From assembly GCF_004765795.1 (NCBI RefSeq), contig NZ_SBIV01000008.1, positions 1 through 64,000 on the forward strand: a stretch of DNA of 64,000 nucleotides, read 5' to 3'. The notes under the pieces were generated by a model, which saw only the letters and a program-made list of their open reading frames with translations, searched no databases and had not been told where the DNA came from. This document shows, one piece after another, positions 25,859 to 35,871 of the stretch; position 1 is the first letter of the stretch; each line of letters begins with the position of its first letter. Source of the DNA: Halorussus marinus (GTDB lineage Archaea > Halobacteriota > Halobacteria > Halobacteriales > Haladaptataceae). The translations under genes and the position numbers were made by a program.

Positions 25859-27219
25859 GGGCGTTCACCCCCGTCGGTCGCGGCGGCCTCCTCGGGAGCG
25901 TCGCGGCGGTCGGGCCGCGAGAGGTCGATGGTCGAGGCGGTCTCCTTGCGGTGGCCCAACATGCCCTCGGGTCGGTTGTGCATCAGCCAGATGAGCACGA
26001 CCCCCATGATGACGAGCCGGAGCTGGCTGATGCTGTTGAGCGTGTAGACGAAAAACGGCACCGGGTCGAGCGAGCCGACCGCCGCCATCGCCTGCCCGAA
26101 GCTCCCCGGCCCGTCGCCGAGATCGAGCGCGGCCTCCACGAGGTTCTTGAAGTACCGGGGACCCTCGTACAGCAGGGCCGCGAACACCGCGCCGCCGAGG
26201 AAACTGCCGGTGTTCGAGCCGGCGCCGCCGATGATCAGCGCGATCCAGACGAAGAACGTGATGTTGGGTCGGAACGACGGCGGCGTGATGCTCCCGCGGC
26301 CGGCGTACCAGAGGATGCCACCCAGCCCCATCAGCGCACAGCCGAGCACGAACGACTTGAGCTTGAACCGGTTGGTGTCTTTCCCCAGCGCGTTGGCGAC
26401 GTCCTCGTCTTCCCGGATGGCCTTCAGGACGCGCCCGAACGGCGACTTGCCGGTCCAGGTGAGCAGCCAGTAGTAGAGCCCGACCACGAGCAACAACACG
26501 AGCCCGTACACCACCCCGTCGACGACCGGCTTCGGGTTGTTCGCGATCAGGTTCGACTCGACGAACCCGACGAACCCGAGGTACGGGTCCCAGAGGAACA
26601 GCGTCCGCAGGAGCGCTTCGAGCGGCGACGGATAGTTGAGGATGAGTCCGCCGCCGCCCCCGAGCCCGACCGTGTCCGCCGCGAGATCGATTCCGAGCAC
26701 GGTGTCGGGCACCTGGAAGGTCTGGAACGTCCGGGACATCATCGTAAACCGGACGATCTCCGAGAACGCGATCGTCACGATCGCGAGGTAGTCGGCCCGC
26801 AGTCTGAGCGCGGGGAGCGCGACCAGCAGTCCGAACAGCGCCGCCGCGAGCACGCCCCCGACGACCCCGACGGCGAGCGGGAGCCCGAACCCGCCGACCT
26901 GCGCGGCCCCGCCCTGCGCGACCGGCGGCTTGGTGATCACCGAGGTCACGTAGACGCCGATCCCCATGAACCCGACCACGCCGATGTTGAACAGCCCTGT
27001 GTACCCCCAGTGGAGGTTGAGCGCCAGCGCGAGCATCCCGAACACCCCGATGTAGAACGTGAGGTTGGCGATGGAGTTGAGCTGTCCCCGGAGGCTGTAT
27101 CCGAACACGACGCCCGCGAGTACGTACACCACGTAGATGACCGCGAGCACGGCGAGGACCAGTCCCACGTCCCGGTCCCCGAGGTCGGCTACCCGGTCGC
27201 GGAGGCCGGTGGCGCTCAT
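25855..27219 (-). CDS. livM: Branched-chain amino acid ABC transporter permease LivM
   Basis: A 454-residue integral membrane permease with about ten hydrophobic segments (for example LVLAVLAVIYVVYVLAGVVF and FYIGVFGMLALALNLHWGY) and the ATPase-contact loop region KSPFGRVLKAIREDEDVANA. The C-terminal 30 residues are charged and cytoplasmic. The ATG at 27219 overlaps the livH stop by four bases; a longer frame upstream is a shadow over livH. Confidence 0.93.
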   Translation of the reverse strand: MSATGLRDRVADLGDRDVGLVLAVLAVIYVVYVLAGVVFGYSLRGQLNSIANLTFYIGVFGMLALALNLHWGYTGLFNIGVVGFMGIGVYVTSVITKPPVAQGGAAQVGGFGLPLAVGVVGGVLAAALFGLLVALPALRLRADYLAIVTIAFSEIVRFTMMSRTFQTFQVPDTVLGIDLAADTVGLGGGGGLILNYPSPLEALLRTLFLWDPYLGFVGFVESNLIANNPKPVVDGVVYGLVLLLVVGLYYWLLTWTGKSPFGRVLKAIREDEDVANALGKDTNRFKLKSFVLGCALMGLGGILWYAGRGSITPPSFRPNITFFVWIALIIGGAGSNTGSFLGGAVFAALLYEGPRYFKNLVEAALDLGDGPGSFGQAMAAVGSLDPVPFFVYTLNSISQLRLVIMGVVLIWLMHNRPEGMLGHRKETASTIDLSRPDRRDAPEEAAATDGGERP

Positions 27220-28328
27220 GCCGTCGTCCTCCCGCCGAAGATGCCCTTCGGCTTGAACAGCAGGATGACGATCATCACCATGAACGCCGCCGCCCGGCCG
27301 AACTCCGAGGGGACCCAGATGACCGACGTCGAGGCGGTCACGCCGATGATGATGCCGCCGCCGATCGCGCCGTAGATCGACCCGATCCCGCCGAGGATGA
27401 CCGCGGCGAAGATCAACAACAGCAGGAGCCACCCGTCGTTGAACCCGAGAGTTCCCTTCCAGAGGACGAACATGTAGCCGGCGACGCCGGTGAGCCCGCC
27501 GCCGATGATCCATGTGGCGCGGACGACCCGCTCTGTGGGGATGCCGGTGATGCGGGCCAGATCCTCGTTGTCGGACATCGCGCGCATCGCCTTTCCGAGT
27601 TTCGTGCGCTGGAGCAGGAGGTGGACCCCGAGCATCAGCCCGACCGAGACGACGAGCAGCGTCGCGTCGTGGGCCGTGACTCTCACCGTCCCGTCGACGA
27701 CGGGGACGCTGGCCCGAGGGACGAACCCGGCGGCGGTCGTCCCGCGGACGTCGGTGCCGAACACGAACACGAGGAGATACCGGAGCGCGAACGCCACCCC
27801 GATGGAGGTGATCAACAGCGTGATGCCGCTCTCGTCGCGTATCGGCCGGTAGACGACGCGGTCGATCACCAGCGCGAGCGCCACCGTGGCGACGCCCGCG
27901 ACGACCGCTCCGGCGGCGACGGCGATCGGCGACGTGGTGACCCCGATGCCGAGCGCGCCGCCGAACACCGAGCCGCCGGCCCCGACGAGCAACAGCGAGC
28001 CGACGTCCGCCTCACCGAGCCCGGCCAGCAGGTAGGTCACCGCCCACCCCGAGAACGCGCCGGCGGTGATGTAGTCGCCGTGCGAGAAGTTCGCGAAGTT
28101 GAGAATACTGTACGTCATCGAGAGGCCGATGCCGGCGAGGCCGACGATGAGCCCCCGAAGCAGCCCGTCCCAGAGGAGGGCCGCGACGTCGTGAAACTGC
28201 ACGCGCCCGGCCGCCAACCCCGCGGCGAGGAACCACGCCATCCAGAGCCCGATCAGGCCGACCACGATGGCGAGCGGTTGGTCGACGACGAGTCGCCGAC
28301 CGCGCACGTACGTTTCGGAAACACCCAT
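27216..28328 (-). CDS. livH: Branched-chain amino acid ABC transporter permease LivH
   Basis: First gene of the minus-strand livHMGF operon. It has 370 residues with multiple membrane helices and the conserved LGKAMRAMSDNEDLARITGI coupling segment and GGIGSIYGAIGGGIIIG near the C-terminus. A TATA-like element lies 33-43 bases upstream. The binding-protein gene is convergent rather than at the head of this operon, which is unusual for liv clusters. Confidence 0.93.
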   Translation of the reverse strand: MGVSETYVRGRRLVVDQPLAIVVGLIGLWMAWFLAAGLAAGRVQFHDVAALLWDGLLRGLIVGLAGIGLSMTYSILNFANFSHGDYITAGAFSGWAVTYLLAGLGEADVGSLLLVGAGGSVFGGALGIGVTTSPIAVAAGAVVAGVATVALALVIDRVVYRPIRDESGITLLITSIGVAFALRYLLVFVFGTDVRGTTAAGFVPRASVPVVDGTVRVTAHDATLLVVSVGLMLGVHLLLQRTKLGKAMRAMSDNEDLARITGIPTERVVRATWIIGGGLTGVAGYMFVLWKGTLGFNDGWLLLLLIFAAVILGGIGSIYGAIGGGIIIGVTASTSVIWVPSEFGRAAAFMVMIVILLFKPKGIFGGRTTA

Positions 28329-28360
28329 TCGATAACACTCCCCACACGAAGTGCGGAATC

Positions 28361-28371
28361 GATCTATAAGA
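28361..28371 (-). promoter_or_regulatory. TATA box of the livHMGF operon
   Basis: The minus-strand cttcttataga lies 33-43 bases before the livH ATG in A/T-rich sequence. Confidence 0.45.
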
Positions 28372-28445
28372 AGATTTGCGACCGATAATCGGTATAGGGG
28401 ACGACAAAGCGCTCGTTTTCGACGGCGGCCGCCGGCCGAGTAGCG

Positions 28446-28460
28446 GTAACGTGACGTTAC
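28446..28460. promoter_or_regulatory. Palindrome between liv and dpp operons
   Basis: The sequence gtaacgt-g-acgttac is a perfect inverted repeat with 7-base arms. It lies upstream of livH and downstream of the dpp operon. It could be an operator for livH or part of a terminator hairpin; the sequence alone does not decide. Confidence 0.35.
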
Positions 28461-28499
28461 GGTTCCGGGACCGACGTGTCGAACCCGAACCGCAGGGGT

Positions 28500-29861
28500 T
28501 CAGTCGTCGCTGGCCGTTGCGACGGCTTCCGCGCCCACGTCGGGTTCGTTTCGTAGACACGACGACTGGTGGCCGTCACCGTGGTCGAGGAGTTCGGGTT
28601 TGGTCTCCTCGCACGGCGTCGTGAACACCTCCATCAGCGTCTCGGTTGCCGCCTCGACGTCGTCGTCGACCATCCGGTCGAGCGCGTCCGAGAGCACGCG
28701 CTCGGCCTCGGGGTCCGACAGCTGTTCGGGGAGGTCGAACTCGGCGCGGATCTCTGCTTTGACGGCGTCGGGCGGGACCGACTCGGGGTCGGTGTCGGTC
28801 TCGGCGGCCACGAACTCCCGGACGCTCTCGACGTCGATCTCGCGGGCGATCGCTCGATCCCGGAGGTTCAGCACCGACCGCCACGCGGACTGGTCCAGGT
28901 CGAACTCCTCGGACTGGATCACGCGGTGACACCGCGTGTGGAACCGACAGCCGCTGGGCGGGTCGCTCGGGCTCGGGACGGTGCCTTTCAGCTCGATGCC
29001 CTCGTGGGTCGACCGCGGGTCGGGGTTCGGGATCGCCGACAAAAGCGCCTCGGTGTAGGGGTGTGCGGGGTCCGAGAAGATCTGTTCGGTCTTCCCGATC
29101 TCGACGATCTCGCCGAGGTACATCACCGCGACCCGGTCACACACCTCGCGGATCACGGACATGTCGTGGCTGATGAAAAGCAACGACAGCCCGAACTCCT
29201 CTTGGAGGTCGTTGATCAGCGACAGGATCTCGGCCTTGATCGAGACGTCGAGCGCCGACACCGGTTCGTCGGCCACGATGAAGTCGGGGTTGAGCACGAG
29301 CGCGCGCGCCAGCGCGATCCGCTGTTTCTGGCCGCCGGAGAACTCGTGAGGGTACCGATCGTAGTCGTCGGCCGAGAGGCCGACGCGTTCGAGCAAGTTC
29401 TGGACGATGCGGCGCCGGCGGTCCCTGTCGGTCATCCCGTGGACCTGCAGGAGTTCGGCGACCGAGTTGCCGACGGTCATCCGGGGGTCGAAGCTCGAAG
29501 AGGGGTCCTGAAAGATCATCTGGGCGTCCCGGCGGAACGCCTTCAGTTCCCGCTCGTCGAACCGCGTGACGTCGTTCGGGTGGGTGCCGTCGTCGTTGCG
29601 CGTCCGACCGGCCCGTCCGCCGCCGTTGAACAGGACCTCCCCGCCGGTGGCGTCTTCGAGCCGAATGATCGACGACCCGGCGGTCGACTTCCCACAGCCC
29701 GACTCGCCGACCAGTCCGAGCGTCTCGCCCGGGTAGATGTCGAAGCTGACGCCGTCGACGGCCTTCGCGGCCCCGACCTGTCGGGAGAGGATTCCCTCCT
29801 TGATCGGGTAGTGTTTCTTGAGGTCCCGGACCGAGACCAGCGGCTCGTCGGGATCAGTCAT
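28500..29861 (-). CDS. dppF: Dipeptide/oligopeptide ABC transporter ATPase (DppF type)
   Basis: A 453-residue ATPase: Walker A GESGCGKSTAGS, signature FSGGQKQRIALARAL, Walker B FIVADEPVSALDV. The C-terminal oligopeptide-transporter tail normally has closely spaced cysteines; here GCRFHTRC (about residue 304) and PCEETKPEL (about 414) are separated by an acidic, helical insertion of roughly 100 residues. The start at 29861 ([19 protein letters not shown]) overlaps the dppD stop. The peptide specificity is inferred from the family. Confidence 0.9.
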   Translation of the reverse strand: MTDPDEPLVSVRDLKKHYPIKEGILSRQVGAAKAVDGVSFDIYPGETLGLVGESGCGKSTAGSSIIRLEDATGGEVLFNGGGRAGRTRNDDGTHPNDVTRFDERELKAFRRDAQMIFQDPSSSFDPRMTVGNSVAELLQVHGMTDRDRRRRIVQNLLERVGLSADDYDRYPHEFSGGQKQRIALARALVLNPDFIVADEPVSALDVSIKAEILSLINDLQEEFGLSLLFISHDMSVIREVCDRVAVMYLGEIVEIGKTEQIFSDPAHPYTEALLSAIPNPDPRSTHEGIELKGTVPSPSDPPSGCRFHTRCHRVIQSEEFDLDQSAWRSVLNLRDRAIAREIDVESVREFVAAETDTDPESVPPDAVKAEIRAEFDLPEQLSDPEAERVLSDALDRMVDDDVEAATETLMEVFTTPCEETKPELLDHGDGHQSSCLRNEPDVGAEAVATASDD

Positions 29862-30900
29862 CGCCGACACCTCCGGTCGCGGTCGAGGTCCCGGTTCCCA
29901 GCGACTCGTCGGCGACGGTCGACTCGTCGTAGCCCGACTGGTAGTAGACACAGGAGACGCGGTGGCCGTCCCCGATCTCTATCTCCTCGGGCTGGTCGCC
30001 GGTCCGACACGCGTCGACGGCGTGGTCGCACCGAGGCGCGAACCGACAGCCGTCTGGCGGATTGAGTGGGTCCGGAAGCGAGCCGGGGATGCCCCCGTCG
30101 CCCTGTCCCTTCCCGGGCAGACACTCCATCAGCGCCTGCGTGTAGGGGTGGGCCGGCCGCTCGAAGAGGTCGTAGACGCCGCCCCGCTCCATGACCTTGC
30201 CCGCGTACATCACCACGATGCGGTCGGCGACGTTGGCCACGACTCCGAGGTCGTGGGTCACGAACAGGATGCTCATGCCGTACTCGTCCTGTAGCTCGTC
30301 GAGCAGGCGCAGAATCTGGGCCTGGACGGTCACGTCGAGCGCGGTCGTCGGCTCGTCGGCGATGAGCAGATCCGGGTTCGTGGCCAGCGCCATCGCGATC
30401 ATCACCCGCTGGCGCTGGCCGCCCGAGAACTCGTGGGGGTAGTCGTCGAACCGCGCGGTGGCGTTGGCGATGCCGACCCTGTCGAGCAAGTCGACCGCCC
30501 GATCGCGGGCCGCCTCGTCGGAGACGTCCGGCTCGTGGATCTGGATGGCCTCGGCGATCTGCCACCCGATCGTGTAACAGTGGTTGAGCGCGTCTTGGGG
30601 GTTCTGGAAGATGTGAGCGATGTTGTTGCCCCGGATCTCCCTGAGCTCGGACTCGCTCATCTCCGTGATGTCCCGTCCGCGGAACCGGACGGTGCCTTCG
30701 ACCTGTCCGGGCGGCGACTTGACGAGCCGGGTGACCGATTCGGTCGCGACGGTCTTGCCCGAGCCCGATTCGCCGACGATACAGAGCGTCTCGCCTTCGC
30801 GGACGTCGAAGTCGATGCCGTCGACCGCAGTCAGCGTCCCGCCGTCGGTCTCGAACGTCGTCGTGAGACTGTCGACGGAGAGTAGTGGTGTGTCGTTCAT
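29854..30900 (-). CDS. dppD: Dipeptide/oligopeptide ABC transporter ATPase (DppD type)
   Basis: A 348-residue ATPase: Walker [13 protein letters not shown], signature [15 protein letters not shown], Walker [14 protein letters not shown], and the usual C-terminal cysteine-containing tail ([16 protein letters not shown] ... GHRVSCVYY). It sits 6 bases after the permease gene and overlaps dppF by eight bases. The last 25 residues are Thr/Gly-rich and probably disordered. Confidence 0.93.
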   Translation of the reverse strand: MNDTPLLSVDSLTTTFETDGGTLTAVDGIDFDVREGETLCIVGESGSGKTVATESVTRLVKSPPGQVEGTVRFRGRDITEMSESELREIRGNNIAHIFQNPQDALNHCYTIGWQIAEAIQIHEPDVSDEAARDRAVDLLDRVGIANATARFDDYPHEFSGGQRQRVMIAMALATNPDLLIADEPTTALDVTVQAQILRLLDELQDEYGMSILFVTHDLGVVANVADRIVVMYAGKVMERGGVYDLFERPAHPYTQALMECLPGKGQGDGGIPGSLPDPLNPPDGCRFAPRCDHAVDACRTGDQPEEIEIGDGHRVSCVYYQSGYDESTVADESLGTGTSTATGGVGDD

Positions 30901-30906
30901 GTGGAA

Positions 30907-32094
30907 TCACTCCGACTCCGTTTCCGCTTCGGGGTTCAGTGCGTCTAGCAGTGCGTCGCCGAGGAAGTTGAAGGCGAGGATCGTCAGGAACAACACCAGT
31001 CCCGGCGCCAGCACGATCCACGGCGCGAACGAGAGGTCGCTCCGGCCGGCCGAGATGAGTTGGCCCCACGAGGGGACCGACGAGTCGCCCAGCCCGAGGA
31101 ACGAGAGCTGGGCCTCGGCGAGCAGGAACGCCGGGATCAGTAGCGTGATGTCGGTGATGATACTGCTCGCGGAGTTCGGGATGACGTGGTGGCGGATGAT
31201 CCGGTAGGAGCTCGCTCCGCTTATCTTGGTCGCTTTCATGTACTCTTCCTCGGTGACCGAGAGCGCCTTGCTCCGGACGTACCGGGCCATGCCCTCCCAC
31301 GAGAAGATCCCGAGCAACAGGATCAACAGCCACAGGCCACCGCCGAAGATGTAGATGATGAGCAGGTAGAGGATGAGCGTCGGGATCGACTGCTGGATGT
31401 CGACGTACCGCATCAGCACCTCGTCGACCATCCCGCCGGCGTACGCGCTGACCGTGCCGAACGCGGTGCCGATCACGACCGCGATGAGCGTCGAGATGAA
31501 CCCGACTTTCATGCTGATCTGCATCCCGTAGATGATCATCGTGAGAATGTCTTTACCGCCCTGGGTGGTTCCCAGCGGATGCTGCCACGTTCCGGCGCAA
31601 GCGCCGCCGGCGAGCGTGCCCACGCACTCGATGACGTAATTCTGGTCGATCGTCATCCAGATCGGCGGCTGGTACTTCCGGAACAGTTCGCTCTCGGTCG
31701 GGCTGATGAACAGCGGTCCGAGCACGCCGAGCAGGAAGATGGCGATCAGCCAGATCAGACTGACGACGGCCGGGCGGTTCTTTCGGAACTCCTTCCAGTA
31801 GTACCGAGTCATCCGGGGGTTCTGATACAGCGGCAACACCGCGTAGAACCCGAACAGGATGAGGGTGAACGCGAACATGTAGTCGAGCGGGATGACGTCG
31901 TAGCCCCAGCCGACGGCCTCGAACGTGGCGCTGTTTGCCGGCACGATGAAGTAATCGTACAGCAGGATCGCAACGAGCACGCCCGTCGAGATCAGCGTCC
32001 CGATCGCGTTCGTCGATAGCTCCCGGCCGCTGTTGCTGGCGATGTCGTCCCAGTCGACCTGATCGAAGTTGGGGTTGGATTTGTCAGTCGCCAT
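30907..32094 (-). CDS. dppC: Dipeptide/oligopeptide ABC transporter permease (DppC type)
   Basis: A 395-residue membrane permease with the OppC-like N-terminal helix and long extracytoplasmic loop. The BPD permease domain contains the coupling-helix segment YMKATKISGASSYRIIRHHV and the C-terminal helix APGLVLFLTILAFNFLGDAL followed by LDALNPE. Two extra N-terminal helices before residue 110 make it longer than bacterial DppC. The start lies one base after the dppB stop. Confidence 0.92.
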   Translation of the reverse strand: MATDKSNPNFDQVDWDDIASNSGRELSTNAIGTLISTGVLVAILLYDYFIVPANSATFEAVGWGYDVIPLDYMFAFTLILFGFYAVLPLYQNPRMTRYYWKEFRKNRPAVVSLIWLIAIFLLGVLGPLFISPTESELFRKYQPPIWMTIDQNYVIECVGTLAGGACAGTWQHPLGTTQGGKDILTMIIYGMQISMKVGFISTLIAVVIGTAFGTVSAYAGGMVDEVLMRYVDIQQSIPTLILYLLIIYIFGGGLWLLILLLGIFSWEGMARYVRSKALSVTEEEYMKATKISGASSYRIIRHHVIPNSASSIITDITLLIPAFLLAEAQLSFLGLGDSSVPSWGQLISAGRSDLSFAPWIVLAPGLVLFLTILAFNFLGDALLDALNPEAETESE

Positions 32095-32095
32095 G

Positions 32096-33070
32096 TTATC
32101 TCTCGTCGAAGCTGATTCGGGGGTCGAGCACGGTGTAGACCACGTCCTGAAGCAGGTTCCCCACGGTCGCGATGAACGTGAAGAACAGCGTGGATCCGAG
32201 CACGAGGCTGGTGTCCTGAGCGATCACGGCCTGGAACGTCGTCTGGCCGAGTCCGGGGATGCCAAAGACGACCTCGACCAGCAGCGACGACCCGACGAAC
32301 AGGTAGAGCAACTGGGCGACGATCGTCGTCGACAGCGGCACCATGGTCGGCCGGAGGATGTGTCTCGCGTAGATCCGGAGCGGCGAGACCCCCTTCGCGG
32401 TGGCGGTCTTCACGAAGTCGGCGTTGATGTACTCGGCCGACTCGTTACGCGAGACCCGCATCGTGCCGCCGATCGAACCGGTCACCAGTACGAACACCGG
32501 GAGCACGAGCTGTATCGCGTTCTCGAGGCTGAACACCGCGACGTCGGTGTTGTACACGATAGGTACCACGTCCAGATACACGCCGAACACCAACAGGAGT
32601 ATGATACCGAAGAAGAAGTTCGGTATTGCGTACCCGAAGAACGCAAAGCCCGTCGCTACGTGGTCCTTCCAGCTGTACTGGTTTGCCGCCGAGTAGATAC
32701 CCACCAGCGGTCCCAAGAGGATCGTCAGTATGGTCCAGGGGACCGAGTACTGGGCGGTGTAGTACAGCGATTCGAGGAGCGCCTCGGTCACCGGTTGGTT
32801 GCGCGACTCCGACCACCCCCATTCGAGGGTGTACACGCCCGTCACGTAGTCGATGTACCGTTCGTGGAGCGGTGCGTCGAGGCCCCGAAGCTCGCGGGCC
32901 CGCTCGCGGGCCTCTGCGGGATCACCGCCCTGTAGCGCCGCCTGCGTCGCGGCCTGCGATACCTGCGGGTTCGGCGCCGCGGTCAGCAGTGCCCATGTGA
33001 GAGTGACGATGATGAACGTCACGATCACTGCCCATGCCACGCGTCTCGTTATATACCATTCGAGTCCCAT
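32096..33070 (-). CDS. dppB: Dipeptide/oligopeptide ABC transporter permease (DppB type)
   Basis: A 324-residue permease with six predicted helices. The family features are the N-terminal YITRRVAWAVIVTFIIVTLT helix, the coupling segment YINADFVKTATAKGVSPLRI and the terminal DVVYTVLDPRISF. It is followed immediately by dppC. The binding-protein gene lies upstream on the same strand with a 55-base gap. Confidence 0.93.
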   Translation of the reverse strand: MGLEWYITRRVAWAVIVTFIIVTLTWALLTAAPNPQVSQAATQAALQGGDPAEARERARELRGLDAPLHERYIDYVTGVYTLEWGWSESRNQPVTEALLESLYYTAQYSVPWTILTILLGPLVGIYSAANQYSWKDHVATGFAFFGYAIPNFFFGIILLLVFGVYLDVVPIVYNTDVAVFSLENAIQLVLPVFVLVTGSIGGTMRVSRNESAEYINADFVKTATAKGVSPLRIYARHILRPTMVPLSTTIVAQLLYLFVGSSLLVEVVFGIPGLGQTTFQAVIAQDTSLVLGSTLFFTFIATVGNLLQDVVYTVLDPRISFDER

Positions 33071-33125
33071 TGTATCACTAATCTCTCATTGTGTCGCGAA
33101 TAAAACGGCGAAGTCGGTCGTCGCG

Positions 33126-35021
33126 TTACTCCTCGAAGTGCCAGGTCGGGAAGTCCCAGCCGCTGAAGTAGTTCTCGATCGGGCCCTGAAGGCTGCTGTT
33201 GTACCCGATAGTGTCCGAGGGGAACGCCAGCATCCCCATCGGCTGGTCCTCCGAGATCTTGACGAAGATCTCTGCCAGCGCCTCCTTCAGCGCCTCCTCG
33301 CTTTCGGCGTTCTTCGCCTCCTGGAACAGTTCCTTGGCGTTCCACGACGGGTAGTAGCCGTAAGGGTTGTAGACGGAGTCTTTGAGGAAGAACACGTCGG
33401 CCGTCAGCGGATTCAGCGGATAGGCGTTCAGGCCGTACACCACCGACATGTCCCACGCGTTCTTGCTGGTGACCTCGCGGGGACCCGCGTTGTTCCGCCC
33501 GTTGCTCCACTCGTACTGGTCGGGGTTGTCGGGAACCTGCTGTTGCCAGTAGTCGTTGGCGAACTTCGTGGCGTCGATGGCGTTGAGTTCGACGTTGATA
33601 CCGGCGTTCTTGTCGAGCTCTTGAGCGATGTACTGCGCGAAGTTCTTCTCGGTGTTCTGGCCGGCGACGTGGTAGAGACTGAGCGAGACCTGATCGCCTT
33701 CGGGGGTGACCAGTCGGTCGCCGTCGTAGCTGTAGTCGTACTCGACGTTTTCGATGGCGCTCTCGATACGACTACGGGTCTCCTTCGGTCCGTAGAGGTC
33801 GCCGGTCCCGAAGGTCATCAGTTCGTCCTCGCCGGGGAACCACTTCGACCACGGGGGCTGCCAGGTGTACTCGACGTCGGCGTAGCCGCGATAGACGCCC
33901 TTGACGAGCCGTTCCTTGTTGATGGCGGAGGCGAGCCCCTGCCGGAACTTCTTCTCGCGGAAGAGGTTACCGGGGCCGGCGCTCCAGCCGTTGTCCCGCA
34001 TGTTGTACGTACAGACCTCGTTGTACGACTGAGGCTGGACGCTGACGTACGTGCTCTCGAGGTCCTGGAACTCCGACACGCGATTCGGCGGAACCGCCGC
34101 GGTGTCGGCCTCGCCGGTCTCCAGCGCCGCGAGGCGCGAGGCCTCCTCGCCAACGACGCTGATCTCGATGCCCTCGAAGTACGGCGCGTTGCTGAAGGCT
34201 TCGGGGAGGTCGTCGGCCTCCTGAAGGTAGTAGTCGTCGTTTCGCGAGAACGTGATGCCGGAGCCTCTGTTCCATTCGTCGAGGCTGAAGGCGCCGAGGT
34301 TTCCGGTAAACGTGAGTTCCAGCAGGTCCTCGTCCTCCTGGAACCCCTTGGCGTCTTCCTCGTCGACGTACGGCTTCATCAGGTCGATCGGGATGGGGTA
34401 GAGGGACGGGTCGTAGGTTTCGAGGTAGAGCGGGTCGGGACTCGGGAGCTCGATCTGGAACTCGTAGGTGCCGGTCTGCTCGACGTTGAGCGGCTCGTCG
34501 TTTCGGTACCAGTTCGTGCTGTCGGGGGTGTTCGCCCACTCGGTCTGCTGGACCTCCTGGATCTGATAGGTGAACGTCTCTGCGGTGACCTCGCCGTAGG
34601 GATCGCTGAACTCCATGTTCTCGCGGAGGCTCGCGACCCACACTTCGTTGTCGTCGCTGGAGAGCTCCATCGTGAGCGGGAGCTGTTCGGTCCCCGGTCG
34701 GAAGCTGTAGTTCGGATCGAGCGTGTACTCGATGGCGACGCCGGCGCCGTAGGTGTCGTTGTATATCGGGTTGAGCGTCTCGTAGGTTGCCGACGCCAGG
34801 CTGTTGTACGTGCCGCTGACGGAGGGCAGTTCGCCGTCGCCCTCGGTCGTCTCCGAGCCGCCCATCGGGTCGTCCTCGGTCGTCTCTGCGGTCGTCTCCT
34901 GGTCGCCACCGCCCGAACAGCCAGCGAGGCCCGCAGCACCGGCGACGCCCAGCGCCTGGAGCCATCGCCGCCGTTTCATCTGATGTGCCTCGTCACCACG
35001 CCTGTCAATGTCGTGTGGCAT
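33126..35021 (-). CDS. Peptide ABC transporter substrate-binding lipoprotein (family 5)
   Basis: A 631-residue extracellular binding protein. It has a Tat-type signal (MKRRRWLQALG) and a lipobox LAGCSGGG with lipidated Cys35, then an acidic Thr-rich tether and the family-5 binding fold (LPLTMELSSDDNEVWVASLR, KKFRQGLASAINKERLVKGV). The ATG at 35021 is preferred because a TATA-like element lies 25-33 bases upstream; an in-frame ATG at 34979 would start right at the signal. It heads the dpp operon. The ligand is probably peptides but is not proven. Confidence 0.92.
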   Translation of the reverse strand: MPHDIDRRGDEAHQMKRRRWLQALGVAGAAGLAGCSGGGDQETTAETTEDDPMGGSETTEGDGELPSVSGTYNSLASATYETLNPIYNDTYGAGVAIEYTLDPNYSFRPGTEQLPLTMELSSDDNEVWVASLRENMEFSDPYGEVTAETFTYQIQEVQQTEWANTPDSTNWYRNDEPLNVEQTGTYEFQIELPSPDPLYLETYDPSLYPIPIDLMKPYVDEEDAKGFQEDEDLLELTFTGNLGAFSLDEWNRGSGITFSRNDDYYLQEADDLPEAFSNAPYFEGIEISVVGEEASRLAALETGEADTAAVPPNRVSEFQDLESTYVSVQPQSYNEVCTYNMRDNGWSAGPGNLFREKKFRQGLASAINKERLVKGVYRGYADVEYTWQPPWSKWFPGEDELMTFGTGDLYGPKETRSRIESAIENVEYDYSYDGDRLVTPEGDQVSLSLYHVAGQNTEKNFAQYIAQELDKNAGINVELNAIDATKFANDYWQQQVPDNPDQYEWSNGRNNAGPREVTSKNAWDMSVVYGLNAYPLNPLTADVFFLKDSVYNPYGYYPSWNAKELFQEAKNAESEEALKEALAEIFVKISEDQPMGMLAFPSDTIGYNSSLQGPIENYFSGWDFPTWHFEE

Positions 35022-35045
35022 AACATCCCAATAATAGAGGGGGTA

Positions 35046-35054
35046 CTTAAAAAC
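35046..35054 (-). promoter_or_regulatory. TATA box of the dpp operon
   Basis: The minus-strand gtttttaag lies 25-33 bases before the ATG at 35021, supporting a leaderless message. Confidence 0.55.
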
Positions 35055-35164
35055 TGCGACATCTTTAGAGCGTAGGTCGCCACTATCCCGTAATTACCGC
35101 CGCTTGTAAGCGAGTACAAATGGATAAATCGACACTTACCGTGCCGAACCGGTCGCTTTCGAAC

Positions 35165-35776
35165 TCAGACGTCCCGACAGTCGACGCAGATCAACTGGCC
35201 GTTGACGTTCGACAGTTCCCGGCTCAGGGTACCGCAGGCCTCGCAGATGCTCCGGTCGGAGTACTCCGCGCTGTCGCCGTTGTCGGTGACGCCGCCGATC
35301 GGGTCGGCGCCGACCGGATCGGTCTCGGCGGGGGCGTCGGCGACGGGACTGCCGGCGACGGGGTGGCGCCCGTCCCGGAACGACGGAACCCCCGAGAGCG
35401 ACGCCGACGCCGAGATGATGTCGCGCTCGTCGAGCAGTCCCAGAAGCTCGCCGTCCTCCTCGACGACGATGCGTCGGATGTCCTCGCGCGACATCGTCCC
35501 CGCGGCGTCCGCCAGCCCGCGGTCGGCCTCGACCGAGATTATCGGCTCGGACATCACCTCCGAAACCGGAGTGTCGGCGGGATCGGCCTCGTCGGCGACC
35601 ACCCCGAGCACGTCCGACTCGGTCATGATGCCGACCGGCTCGCTCCCCCGGAGGACCACCACGCTCCCGACCCCCTCCTCGTCCATGAGCCCCACCGCGC
35701 CCAGCACGGTGTCCGACTCGCTGACCCCGACGAATTCGCGGGACATCACGTCCCTGACAGTCACTTCGGTTTCCAT
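35165..35776 (-). CDS. CBS-domain pair with C-terminal zinc ribbon
   Basis: A 203-residue cytoplasmic protein. Two CBS motifs span about 8-115 (VRDVMSREFVGVSESDTVLG and VSEVMSEPIISVEADRGLAD); such pairs usually bind adenine nucleotides. A disordered acidic linker follows. The C-terminus has two CxxC knuckles (SICEACGTLS and LICVDCRDV). The target is unknown. The gene stands alone between the dpp operon and GTP cyclohydrolase III. Confidence 0.88.
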   Translation of the reverse strand: METEVTVRDVMSREFVGVSESDTVLGAVGLMDEEGVGSVVVLRGSEPVGIMTESDVLGVVADEADPADTPVSEVMSEPIISVEADRGLADAAGTMSREDIRRIVVEEDGELLGLLDERDIISASASLSGVPSFRDGRHPVAGSPVADAPAETDPVGADPIGGVTDNGDSAEYSDRSICEACGTLSRELSNVNGQLICVDCRDV

Positions 35777-35871
35777 ATGCGAACCATTGCCACAGTCTCT
35801 CTAAAAAGTATCCCCGGCAAGCTTAAGCCGGTGACGGCCCTACGTTAACGGTTGTTTGACCCGGTCCGATC

